Shown piece after piece: positions 1 through 7,336 of a stretch of DNA of 32,383 nucleotides. A model generated the notes under the pieces. That model did no database searches. It was not told where the DNA came from and saw only the letters and a program-made list of their open reading frames with translations. Position numbers and translations under genes: made by a program. How positions within the stretch are numbered: the stretch's first letter is position 1; each line of letters opens with the position of its first letter. Location of the stretch: contig CANKTH010000049.1 of NCBI GenBank assembly GCA_947486185.1, positions 1 to 32,383 on the forward strand. The letters run 5' to 3'. This stretch comes from Deltaproteobacteria bacterium. Lineage in GTDB: Bacteria; Myxococcota_A; UBA796; SXON01.

Positions 1-74
1 CGATCGCGCGGCTGCTCGCCCAGAAGCACATCGTTCAAGCAGACGGCAGATTCGCACGGGCGGTTCCCGCCTGA
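1..74 (+). CDS. C-terminal end of an unidentified protein (partial, cut by window start)
   Basis: Reading from base 3, the frame encodes 23 residues starting IARLLAQKHIVQADGRF and ending AVPA before a TGA at 72-74. The other two plus frames read as Arg/Ser-rich low-information sequence, so this frame is the most protein-like. The piece is too short to assign a family. The next gene downstream (165-605) is on the opposite strand, so this gene ends a plus-strand transcript here, and a perfect inverted repeat overlaps the stop codon. Confidence 0.45.
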   Translation, partial: IARLLAQKHIVQADGRFARAVPA

Positions 75-87
75 GGGGCGGGAACCG
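61..87 (+). terminator. Stop-codon-overlapping hairpin, possible terminator without U-tract
   Basis: CGGTTCCCGC (61-70) and GCGGGAACCG (78-87) form a perfect 10-bp inverted repeat with a 7-nt loop that contains the TGA stop at 72-74. It lies between convergent genes, where a terminator is expected. Neither strand has a T-run after the stem, so it is not a canonical intrinsic terminator. It could work as a 3'-end stabilising hairpin or a weak bidirectional terminator. Confidence 0.4.
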
Positions 88-164
88 ACGCCCGTTGTGT
101 CAGCCAAGGTGCAACAGGGATCGGGTGGTGGACTGCAACGCAACACTCTCTCGCGGGTGAGCCC

Positions 165-605
165 TCAGCCGACCTCTCCGAGCTTGACGACGCGGGCCGC
201 AAGCCGAAGCACCCGGTGAAGCTCCCAGCCGCCGAAAACGCCGCCCACAAGGAGCGCGGCGAGCAGCTCCAGAGCCAGGACACCCGCGAGCATCTCGCTC
301 CCACCCCGGGACCAGCCCATCACCCAGACCATCACCGGCAGCACCACGAGCGCAACGCCAGAGACCAGGCAGACAACCAGCACTTGCACCCCGATCACGC
401 CGAGGCTGTGGTTGAGGGTGTCGGGATCGCGCCGGCCACAACCAGGGCAGGGGGTGAGGCCGAGCAGGGCGCTCGGAGATGGCCCGTCGGGGGGAGCATT
501 CACCAGCCAGGCAGGCACGTTCTCCCTGCAATAGACACAGACGCGCCGCCACGGGGCCGGCCGAAGTACCACCAGTTCGCCGCGTCTCGATTGGACTCCG
601 ACCAT
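165..605 (-). CDS. Zinc-ribbon, two-helix membrane protein downstream of feoB
   Basis: A 146-residue protein. The N-terminal part has a four-cysteine zinc-ribbon-like pattern: CVYC at residues 23-26 and CPGC at 53-56. Two strongly hydrophobic stretches follow, about residues 67-95 and 103-127, and then a short basic tail. The start at 605 was chosen because GAGGAGG lies 4-5 bases upstream; the frame is open further up to 851 but that stretch has no good ribosome binding site and is Arg-rich. The gene follows feoB on the same strand (155-bp gap) and may belong to its operon. The zinc ribbon points to metal binding or protein interaction at the inner membrane. I do not recognise a named family, and a link to iron uptake is only inferred from position. 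Confidence 0.7.
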   Translation of the reverse strand: MVGVQSRRGELVVLRPAPWRRVCVYCRENVPAWLVNAPPDGPSPSALLGLTPCPGCGRRDPDTLNHSLGVIGVQVLVVCLVSGVALVVLPVMVWVMGWSRGGSEMLAGVLALELLAALLVGGVFGGWELHRVLRLAARVVKLGEVG

Positions 606-760
606 GGGGCCTCCTCGGCGCCCACCGCGGATCGCGGCGTCACGCCGTCTCTCTGAGCGTAGCATCTCGGCGCCGGGCTCGCGTGCCTCTTTTACGAAGG
701 TCTCGGCGGAGGTCTGGGCGACTCGCATGGTGGTCGGGCGGCCCAGGGCGGGCCGGGGCC

Positions 761-2866
761 TCACAGGCCGAGCAGTTGACCACCCTGGTACACCACGAAG
801 CTCGCCGACCACGCCAGCACGGTCATGTACAAGAAGAGGAAGCCGGTCCAAGCCCAGGAGCCGCTCTCACGCCGCACGACCGCGAGCGTGCTCATACATT
901 GGGCCGAGAGCGCAAAGAACACCAGCAACGACATGCCCATCAGCGGGGTGTAGACCGGGCTCCCGTCTGCGTGGCGTTGTGCCCCCATTTTTTCCCGAAG
1001 TGGCTGGCTCTGCTCGTCGACGTCAGCGCCGATCCCGTAGACCAGGCCCATCGTGCTGACGAACACCTCCCGGGCGGCGAAGGCGCCGATGAGGCCGATT
1101 CCTACGCGCCAGTCGAAGCCGAGGGGGCGAATCGTGGGCTCCAACGCGCGCCCGAGCTGGCCGGCGTAGCTCTGCTCGAGCTGAACGGCCGAGTGTTCGG
1201 CCTCCTGCTCCGGGGTTGGATCGCTCAGTCCAGGATCGAGATCAAGTCTTGGAAAGCTCAGCAGACCCCAGAGCAGCACCGTGGTGACGAAGATCACGCC
1301 GCCGGCCTCCTTGAGGAAGCTCCGCGCCCGGAGCCACATCTGGACCATGACCGTGCGGAGCCGCGGCATTCGGTACGGCGGAAGCTCAATAAGGAGCGGC
1401 ATTCTCTTGCCGCGAAGAAGCGTCCTCCCCAGCACTCCTGCGGCGAGCAAGGCGGTGCCCGTGGAGAACACATACATCCCCACCATCAACAGCCCCTGCA
1501 CTGGCAGCCAGCCGAACCGCTCCCCCGCGGGGAACAACGCCGCGATCACGAGCCCGTACACCGGCAGGCGCGCCGAGCAGCTCATCAGCGGCACCACCAT
1601 CATCGTCAACAGTCGGTCGCGGCGGGACTCCAAGGTACGCGTAGCCATGATCGCCGGGACCGCACAGGCATAACCGGACAACATCGGGACAAAGGCGCGA
1701 CCGTGGAGCCCGAGACCCCGCATGACCCGATCCACGAGGTAAGCGACCCGGGCCATGTACCCGGAGTCCTCGAGCATCCCGATGAGGAAGAACAAGAGAA
1801 GGATCTGCGGTAGGAAAACCAGGACGCTGCCAACGCCGTTGATCACCGCGTTGACCACAAAGTCGTTCAACAGGCCTTCCGCCATACGCGTGCGCACGAG
1901 GTCGCCCAGCGCGGCGAACGCGGTCTCGATCAGGGTGATCGCCGGGTCGCTCCAGGAGAAGAGCGACTGAAACAGTACGCCCATCACCGTCAGGAACGCG
2001 AGCCCGCCGAGGGCAGGATGAAGGAGCCAGCGGTCCACTCGCTCTGTCAGGGTCGGCGCCTCGCCGGGGTCACGCACAAATTCCTGCTGATCCAACCAAC
2101 GGTATCGGGCGGCGATCACCTCGGCGTCGAGGTCCCGCCCGGCGGCCTCGGCGGCCTGCCGGCGCTCACGCACCGCAACACGGACCGAGGCGGGGATGCC
2201 CAACAGATCGTCGTCGTCTTCGAGCGACAGCAAGGCCCAGAGGGCCATGGCGCGGGCCTCGTCGGGTGACGATGCCTGAACCATGGAGTCCAAAGCACGG
2301 ATATCCGCCTCGACCGCCGCCGGGTAGCGCCACGGCGAGGAGCTACGACCGAGCTCGGGTTTGAGCAGAACCCGGGTTACCTCGGTTCCGAGGGCGTCGA
2401 GTCCTTCGCCCGTGCGGGCCGACACCGGCACTACCGGTACGCCGAGGCGGTCGCGAAGCCGCTCGACCTCCGGCATCCGACCCTCTGCGCGGGCCGCGTC
2501 GATCAGGTTGAGGGCGATGACCGTCGGAATACCCGCTTCGAGCACCTGCATCGTCAGGTAGAGGTTTCGGACGAGCTGCGTGCTGTCGATCACCATCACG
2601 GCGAGATGAGGCCGTTGAATGCCGTCAAGGCCCAGGAGACTCCGGAGCGCCACCTGCTCTTCTGCCGAGCGCGCCGTGAGCGAGTAGCTCCCCGGAACGT
2701 CGACCACTTCTACGTCTCGGTCCCCCATCTTCCACGTGCCAGACTCCCGTTCGACGGTGATGCCGGGGTAGTTGCCCACCCGGGCGTTGGCGCCCGTCAG
2801 TCGGTTGAACAGGCTGGTCTTTCCCGTGTTGGGGTTGCCCGCGAGGGCGATGATGGGGAGGCTCAT
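761..2866 (-). CDS. feoB: Ferrous iron transport protein B (FeoB)
   Basis: FeoB is the inner-membrane Fe(II) transporter with a cytoplasmic GTPase domain. The 701-residue product has the G-protein motifs in order: G1 GNPNTGKTS (residues 10-18), G2 region NYPGITVE, G3 DVPGS (56-60), G4 NLID, and a G5-like VSARTGEG. The membrane part carries the conserved FeoB signatures CSARLPVYG and LIELPPYRMP and ends in further helices. Length is normal for the family. The ATG at 2866 overlaps the feoA stop codon by four bases (ATGA), so the two genes are translationally coupled; the open frame upstream to 2944 is feoA's alternate frame and not part of FeoB. No feoC-like gene is seen. Regulation by iron through the site upstream of feoA is likely. 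Confidence 0.97.
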   Translation of the reverse strand: MSLPIIALAGNPNTGKTSLFNRLTGANARVGNYPGITVERESGTWKMGDRDVEVVDVPGSYSLTARSAEEQVALRSLLGLDGIQRPHLAVMVIDSTQLVRNLYLTMQVLEAGIPTVIALNLIDAARAEGRMPEVERLRDRLGVPVVPVSARTGEGLDALGTEVTRVLLKPELGRSSSPWRYPAAVEADIRALDSMVQASSPDEARAMALWALLSLEDDDDLLGIPASVRVAVRERRQAAEAAGRDLDAEVIAARYRWLDQQEFVRDPGEAPTLTERVDRWLLHPALGGLAFLTVMGVLFQSLFSWSDPAITLIETAFAALGDLVRTRMAEGLLNDFVVNAVINGVGSVLVFLPQILLLFFLIGMLEDSGYMARVAYLVDRVMRGLGLHGRAFVPMLSGYACAVPAIMATRTLESRRDRLLTMMVVPLMSCSARLPVYGLVIAALFPAGERFGWLPVQGLLMVGMYVFSTGTALLAAGVLGRTLLRGKRMPLLIELPPYRMPRLRTVMVQMWLRARSFLKEAGGVIFVTTVLLWGLLSFPRLDLDPGLSDPTPEQEAEHSAVQLEQSYAGQLGRALEPTIRPLGFDWRVGIGLIGAFAAREVFVSTMGLVYGIGADVDEQSQPLREKMGAQRHADGSPVYTPLMGMSLLVFFALSAQCMSTLAVVRRESGSWAWTGFLFLYMTVLAWSASFVVYQGGQLLGL

Positions 2867-3117
2867 TGCGCGGCCGCGGTGCCGTTGGGGGGGACGTCCA
2901 CGACGATCGCCTCGGCCTCGTGGTGGCGCAGCGAGTAGCGGCACCCGCGGAGCCGCACGTCGAGCGGGTCACCCATGGGTGCCCTTCCGAGCAGCGTGAT
3001 CGAGATGCCTGGAAGAAAGCCCAACTCCAGGAGTCGCCGCCGGAAGGAGCGCTCGCCGCCCACCGCGACGATACGCGCGGACCCGCCGATCGGCAGGGCC
3101 GCGAGGGTACTGTTCAT
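2863..3117 (-). CDS. feoA: Ferrous iron transport protein A (FeoA)
   Basis: An 84-residue SH3-like protein that supports FeoB at the inner membrane face. The family pattern is clear: an LPIGGSARIVAV opening, the central RRRLLELGFLPG segment typical of FeoA (LxxLGhxPG), the GDPLDVRLRG strand, and the YSLRHHEAEAIVV end. Length matches single-domain FeoA. The start at 3117 has a G-rich AGGGGGC site immediately upstream and begins exactly where similarity begins; the longer open frame upstream runs over the divergent methyltransferase gene. It is the first gene of a feoA-feoB unit with a 4-bp overlap. Confidence 0.93.
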   Translation of the reverse strand: MNSTLAALPIGGSARIVAVGGERSFRRRLLELGFLPGISITLLGRAPMGDPLDVRLRGCRYSLRHHEAEAIVVDVPPNGTAAAQ

Positions 3118-3135
3118 GCGCCCCCTATGTCCTAT

Positions 3136-3152
3136 TTGAGAATGCATGTCAA
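3136..3152 (-). promoter_or_regulatory. Fur-box-like operator upstream of feoA
   Basis: The segment TTGAGAATGCATGTCAA has TTGA/TCAA arms. Its inner 15-mer (3137-3151) matches the 7-1-7 Fur consensus TGATAATNATTATCA at about 10 of 14 defined positions. On the minus strand the same segment offers a TTGACA hexamer, so a repressor here would cover the -35 region of the feoAB promoter. It sits about 20-35 bp upstream of the feoA start, in the gap shared with the divergent methyltransferase gene. Confidence 0.5.
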
Positions 3153-3204
3153 TATCATCGGCGTGGCGGAGCGGACCTCCGCGGGGTCGGGTTAGGCGGG
3201 CCCG

Positions 3205-4533
3205 ATGCGTAGCCTCGTGCCCGTACGGATCGACGGGTTGACTTCCGACGGGATGGGCACCGGCCTCGACGAACGCGGCCGGCGTTGGGTGGTGCCGGGC
3301 GCGCCGCCGGGCGCGCTCATCGCGACGGGCGGGCGGGTGCGTCGGGGCGTGCGGCTCGGCCTCCTCGAGCCGGCCAGCGACGCCGTGGTGCCGCCGTGTC
3401 CTGCGTTCGGGGCCTGCGGCGGGTGTCAACTGCAGGAGATGCCCCTCGACCGGCAACGACGCGAGAAGCAGCGGGCGCTGGAGAAGACGCTGGGCGGCCT
3501 CGGTGCGGAGGTGCTGCCGCTCACCGGAGCCGCCAGCGGGTACCGTTACCGTAACAAGATGGAATTGTCCTTTGGAAACGCGCGCTACCTGAGCGGCGAG
3601 GAGCTCCACGGCGGCGTGCCACGCGAGGGGCGCTGGCTTGGTATGCACGCCCCAGGACGCTTCGACAAGATCGTCAACATCGACGGGTGTACCCTGATGG
3701 AACCAGCGATGGAGCTTGTTTTTCGGGAGGCTCGTGCCGCGATTCTGGCGTCGCCCTTCCCCGTGTGGGACAACCGCGCCTTCACCGGCTTCTGGCGATA
3801 TCTACGCCTGAGATCCGGAGAAAGCGGGGTGCATGTGTCGGTGTACACCGCGCCGGGCGGGGAGGCTGAGGCCGCGTGGATTGACGCACACCTCCCGAGT
3901 ATTGGAGCGTCCGGTTGGGTCTGGGTCGAGACCGAGAGTACCGGAGACGTCGCTCGCGGCCGCGCCCGTACGATGGCGGGGGCACAGGAGGTGGTCACCC
4001 ACCTGGCGGGGGTCGAACATTCACTGGATGCGGATGCCTTTTTCCAGGTGAACCGGGAGGGCGCTGAGGTGCTGCTCTCGGTGGTCGCCGTACTATCGGG
4101 AACCGGCCGGCTGCTCCTCGATCTCTACTGTGGCACCGGTGCGATCGGCCTGGCGCTGGCTCGCGGCTTCGAGCGGGTCTTCGGGGTTGAGCGGCATGAA
4201 GCGGCGGTGGAGGCGGCGCGCCGGACCGCAAGGTCCGCCGGGATCGAGGCGACTTTTCTGGTGGGGGACGTAGAGAGGCTCCTCACCGAACTCCCCGAGG
4301 CGCCGGACGTCGTGGTGGTCGATCCGCCGCGGAACGGTCTCCACGCGAACGCGTTGGCGTGGCTCACCGGGTGTCCGGCCAAGAAGCTCGTGTATGTCGC
4401 GTGCAAGGCGTCGTCGCTCGCGCGGGACGGCCAGGCGCTCGTCCAGGCGGGGTGGCGCTGTCGGAGCTGGCGCGCCGTGGATCTTTTCCCGCAGACCGGA
4501 CACGTGGAGGTTGTCGCCCTGTTTGAACGGTGA
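3205..4533 (+). CDS. 23S rRNA (uracil-5-)-methyltransferase, RlmD/TrmA family
   Basis: SAM-dependent enzyme that makes 5-methyluridine in rRNA. The 442 residues show an N-terminal TRAM-like beta domain (about 1-55), an iron-sulfur ligand set C65-x5-C71-x2-C74 with a fourth Cys in IDGC (C162), the FFQVN motif (279-283), the SAM-binding motif DLYCGTGAIGLALA (306-319), VDPPRNG (372-378) and the catalytic Cys motif YVACKASSLARD with C400. The end HVEVVALF is typical. The Fe-S cysteines favour RlmD/RlmC-type rRNA enzymes over tRNA-specific TrmA. One oddity: the usual SCNPxTLARD reads ACKASSLARD, keeping the nucleophile but losing Asn-Pro. It is divergent from feoA and has its own promoter region in the 87-bp gap. 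The exact target uridine cannot be told from sequence. Confidence 0.92.
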   Translation: MRSLVPVRIDGLTSDGMGTGLDERGRRWVVPGAPPGALIATGGRVRRGVRLGLLEPASDAVVPPCPAFGACGGCQLQEMPLDRQRREKQRALEKTLGGLGAEVLPLTGAASGYRYRNKMELSFGNARYLSGEELHGGVPREGRWLGMHAPGRFDKIVNIDGCTLMEPAMELVFREARAAILASPFPVWDNRAFTGFWRYLRLRSGESGVHVSVYTAPGGEAEAAWIDAHLPSIGASGWVWVETESTGDVARGRARTMAGAQEVVTHLAGVEHSLDADAFFQVNREGAEVLLSVVAVLSGTGRLLLDLYCGTGAIGLALARGFERVFGVERHEAAVEAARRTARSAGIEATFLVGDVERLLTELPEAPDVVVVDPPRNGLHANALAWLTGCPAKKLVYVACKASSLARDGQALVQAGWRCRSWRAVDLFPQTGHVEVVALFER

Positions 4534-4544
4534 GCGCCGCCGCC

Positions 4545-5660
4545 TCAGGCCGGCTCGAACCACTGGGCGAGGCACTGATTGAGGCGGACCAGAGCCTCTT
4601 CTTCGGAGAGCCAGCCTTTATGTAGGATCAAGGAGTGTATCCGGCGCGTCCCGTCCATGAACCATCGGGTGTGCCGTATGCCGTGGGCATCAACGCTCCG
4701 GGTCAACAGGCCGCGCGGCGCAGGGTGGAGCTCAACATGCTCCTGGCCCGATGCCGCGGCGTCGGCCTGGACGAAACGCCGCAGAGAGGAGTCCGAGAAG
4801 AGCCAGGATAAACGCTCGGGATAGCGCACCAGCGTGAGCGTTGAGGTCGAGACCAGTCTGTGCGCGATCGAGACGGCCGCGACCGCGATCGGCGCAGGCA
4901 CCGGCGCTGCGGGCGGGGCGAGCGGAACCGGCGTGTAGCCCGCGGGGAGCATCAGACCGCTCCCATCGGGCAGTGTCAGGTTGGGGGTGGGTGGCGACGC
5001 GGGGGCGTGTACGTTGAGGCTCGGCCGCAGGAGCGAGAGCCCGGCGCGGACGCGGCTCAGCGGATGTGCGGGATCCTGAGCGTCCAAGCTTGGGTGGTCG
5101 ATGTCGGCCTGGGTCAGCCCTCCGGGAAAGCCCGCCGCCGGGGCGATGCCGCCGCGGGGCTGGAGCAGGGCCCCGAGCTGAGCCTGCTCACGCGCGCCGG
5201 CTGAGGCGCGGTGGGCGGCGAGAGAGAGCTGCGCCGTACCGCCGGCGACGGGGATGAGGAGGTAGGCGGCCACGAGCTCCTCGCCGGGGTGATCAGCACC
5301 TCCAAGCTGGTAAGCCTCGCGTACGAGCGCGAGGCCCGCAGGGCCGCCTGGCAGGCTGAGGGTGGCGGCCGAGATCACGGGCGACCAGGAGTTGTCCTTG
5401 GTTCTCCGGCGACGATAGGCGTCATCGCCCGCACGTCGGGCGCGTTCGTCGAATGCGTGCCGCGCGGCGGCGTGGACCCGCTCCGGCCAGCCGGTGTCCA
5501 GCGCGAGGCTGGCAGGGCTCACCGAGAGGCCGATGACCAGCCCCCGGACGGTATCTCCAAGAAAAACGTCGGCTTCGCCGTCCTCGAGCACGTCGAGGTC
5601 CTCAGGGAGCGTGAGATCGATGCCCACCGCACCCGAGGTGAAGGCGTCGAGCAGGCTCAC
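4545..5660 (-). CDS. Unrecognised cytoplasmic protein, divergent from a Ser/Thr kinase
   Basis: Not assigned to a family. From a GTG at 5660 the product is about 371 residues, without signal peptide or membrane helix. It appears to have two folded halves separated by a Pro/Ala-rich linker (PTPNLTLPDGSG... PLAPPAAPVPAPIAV, roughly residues 230-285). The C-terminal half is richer in aromatic and charged residues and ends LVRLNQCLAQWFEPA. The start is uncertain: the frame stays open to 5876, but that stretch lies over the kinase N-terminus. The GTG at 5660 has no clear Shine-Dalgarno but overlaps the stop of a 20-codon ATG frame (GTGA). It converges on the methyltransferase with an 11-bp gap. 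Head-to-head placement with the kinase allows shared regulation, but no function can be inferred. Confidence 0.6.
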   Translation of the reverse strand: MSLLDAFTSGAVGIDLTLPEDLDVLEDGEADVFLGDTVRGLVIGLSVSPASLALDTGWPERVHAAARHAFDERARRAGDDAYRRRRTKDNSWSPVISAATLSLPGGPAGLALVREAYQLGGADHPGEELVAAYLLIPVAGGTAQLSLAAHRASAGAREQAQLGALLQPRGGIAPAAGFPGGLTQADIDHPSLDAQDPAHPLSRVRAGLSLLRPSLNVHAPASPPTPNLTLPDGSGLMLPAGYTPVPLAPPAAPVPAPIAVAAVSIAHRLVSTSTLTLVRYPERLSWLFSDSSLRRFVQADAAASGQEHVELHPAPRGLLTRSVDAHGIRHTRWFMDGTRRIHSLILHKGWLSEEEALVRLNQCLAQWFEPA

Positions 5661-5748
5661 GCGGTGCGGGAGGAGCGCCGGTGGCCGGCGGTGGGGCGCG
5701 ATGGTAGCATGACCCTCATTAGCCGGCTGTAGGGTCGGTGAGGCTCGC

Positions 5749-7236
5749 TTGACCGGAAAAGACTCTCCCTCCAGCGCGACGAACGAAAGCACCGAGCCGA
5801 CGGGCATCGTGTCGCGGGAGACGACGTTGCCGCTGAACGACGAGCCCAGCAACTGGAACGGCAGGGTGATCGCCAATCGTTACGCGGTGGACCGTCTCAT
5901 CGCCCGGGGCGGCATGGCGGTGGTCTACCTCGCGACGGAGCGCGACCTGGACCGAAAAGTGGCGCTGAAGGTCTTGATGCCGCCGCCTGAGGACGACCGC
6001 TCCCGCTTTCGTGACCGCTTCCGGCTGGAGGCGCGGACACTTGCGGCGATGAGCCATCCCAACATCGTCACCTGCTACGATTACGGCCAGATACCTGATG
6101 GATCCTGCTATCTCGCGATGGAGTATGTGGATGGGCCGCGCCTGACCGACCTGCTCAAGGGCGGGCCCATCGATCCGGTCCTGGCGGTCAAGCTCGTGCT
6201 CCAAGTGTGTCAGGCGCTCCATTACGCCCACAAACAGGGTGTGGTCCACCGAGACTTGAAGACATCCAACCTCTTGATCACGAAGGACGCTGACGGCCAC
6301 GAGCTGGTGAAGGTCGTCGATTTTGGCCTGGTGAAGGTGGCTGAACACGATCAGTCGTTGACGCGGGAGGGCGTCATCGTAGGTTCGCCTCACTGTATGG
6401 CGCCCGAGCAGATCCGGGGCAACGACACCGTTGACGCGCGGACTGACATTTATGCATTGGGGGTCATCCTTTTTCGAGCCGTCACCGGATCTTTTCCCTT
6501 TCACGGCACCAACTCAACCGCTACGATGATCGCGCATCTGCAGCTGCCGGTTCCCTCATTTTCCAGTATTGCGCCGGATCTTCTCGTGCCGGAAGGGCTG
6601 GAGGCCGTGGTGCGCCGCTGCCTCGCCAAGGATCAGGGCGATCGCCCGGCCGATGTCCGATCCCTCGCGTCGGATCTCAAGAAGTGTATTGGCGAAACCT
6701 CTGGTTATACCCTGTCGATGTCGGCGGCACGCTTGCCGCCGGAGTCTCGTCAGAGTCCCTTGTATCGGTACCGCTGGGCCCTCGGCGGGGCCGGCGTGGT
6801 GGTGGTGCTGGTGATGGCGGGACTCGGGGCGTGGATGGCCGCGGTGCTCTCGCGGCCATCCGTGCGGGTTGTGGAGGTTCCTGGCGCGCTTGGCGGGGTT
6901 CCTATGGAGGCCCGCGGCGCGACCGAGACGGTCCCAGCAGCCGACCCATCTGACGTGCCGGCGGTAGAGGCGGTCGCCCCGGTGTCAGGGCCCCCGGCGC
7001 CGCCGTCGGCGACGTCGCCCTCCCTGGGTGTCGCGCCCGGCGACGTCGTCGCGCCCGCGCCCCCTGCGGCCCCCGCGGCGACTGCCGCCCCCCAGGGCGG
7101 TGCCAGCAAGGGTGGCTCGGAAAAAGGAGCTGCAGGGGCCAAAAAGGCGCCGGGCGCTGGTACGAGCTCGCCACAGCCCGCCCCCGTGGGGACGGCGCCT
7201 GAGGGCTACATGCCGGTGCCGGACGACTTCAAGTAG
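5749..7236 (+). CDS. Membrane-anchored Ser/Thr protein kinase (Hanks type)
   Basis: A 495-residue kinase. The catalytic domain spans about residues 45-318: glycine loop IARGGMAVVY (51-60), ATP-binding Lys in VALK (K74), catalytic HRDLKTSN (167-174, with Thr where Pro is usual), DFG (191-193), and GSPHCMAPEQ (APE 218-220). One helix at about 344-366 anchors it, followed by a roughly 130-residue Ala/Pro/Gly-rich outer region without an obvious sensor domain, ending in PDDFK. The TTG start at 5749 is preceded by GTGAGG at 5-6 bases; GTG codons at 5809 and 5866 are alternatives, and the first 44 residues are Ser/Thr/Glu-rich and likely disordered. The receptor gene begins 100 bp downstream. Confidence 0.92.
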   Translation: MTGKDSPSSATNESTEPTGIVSRETTLPLNDEPSNWNGRVIANRYAVDRLIARGGMAVVYLATERDLDRKVALKVLMPPPEDDRSRFRDRFRLEARTLAAMSHPNIVTCYDYGQIPDGSCYLAMEYVDGPRLTDLLKGGPIDPVLAVKLVLQVCQALHYAHKQGVVHRDLKTSNLLITKDADGHELVKVVDFGLVKVAEHDQSLTREGVIVGSPHCMAPEQIRGNDTVDARTDIYALGVILFRAVTGSFPFHGTNSTATMIAHLQLPVPSFSSIAPDLLVPEGLEAVVRRCLAKDQGDRPADVRSLASDLKKCIGETSGYTLSMSAARLPPESRQSPLYRYRWALGGAGVVVVLVMAGLGAWMAAVLSRPSVRVVEVPGALGGVPMEARGATETVPAADPSDVPAVEAVAPVSGPPAPPSATSPSLGVAPGDVVAPAPPAAPAATAAPQGGASKGGSEKGAAGAKKAPGAGTSSPQPAPVGTAPEGYMPVPDDFK

Positions 7237-7251
7237 CGACGACTTCAAGTA
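7222..7251 (+). repeat. 14-bp tandem repeat duplicating the kinase stop region
   Basis: GACGACTTCAAGTA occurs at 7222-7235 and again at 7238-7251, a 16-bp period. The first copy encodes the last residues (DDFK) and most of the stop codon of the kinase; the second is in the spacer. It looks like a small local duplication across the stop codon. Confidence 0.8.
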
Positions 7252-7300
7252 CCGGTGCACGGAGCCGGGTCATACCTGCGTGGGGGCCCGCCGAGGCGCG

Positions 7301-7318
7301 CGTGATAACCGTGATAAC
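7301..7318 (+). repeat. Two tandem copies of CGTGATAAC upstream of the TonB-dependent receptor
   Basis: CGTGATAAC is repeated head-to-tail at 7301-7309 and 7310-7318, ending 18 bases before the receptor start codon. The surrounding DNA is GC-rich, so the two GATAAC units stand out and either could serve as a -10 element or a direct-repeat protein site. No convincing -35 hexamer was found at the right spacing. Confidence 0.6.
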
Positions 7319-7336
7319 CTGGGCTTGAGGGTCAGC

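Noticed and set aside
479..1813. 444-codon plus-strand open frame opposite feoB
   Set aside because: The minus strand encodes an unmistakable FeoB; the plus product is His/Arg/Glu-rich with no family pattern.
2867..2944. N-terminal extension of FeoB to the upstream open-frame limit
   Set aside because: The extension is Arg/Pro-rich, overlaps feoA in another frame, and FeoB homology begins at the ATG that overlaps the feoA stop.
5657..5719. 20-codon ATG leader frame ending on the GTG start of the 4545-5660 gene (GTGA overlap)
   Set aside because: No ribosome binding site is visible and the peptide is Arg/Ser/Pro-rich; a chance frame is more likely. It is noted only because the downstream start lacks its own Shine-Dalgarno.
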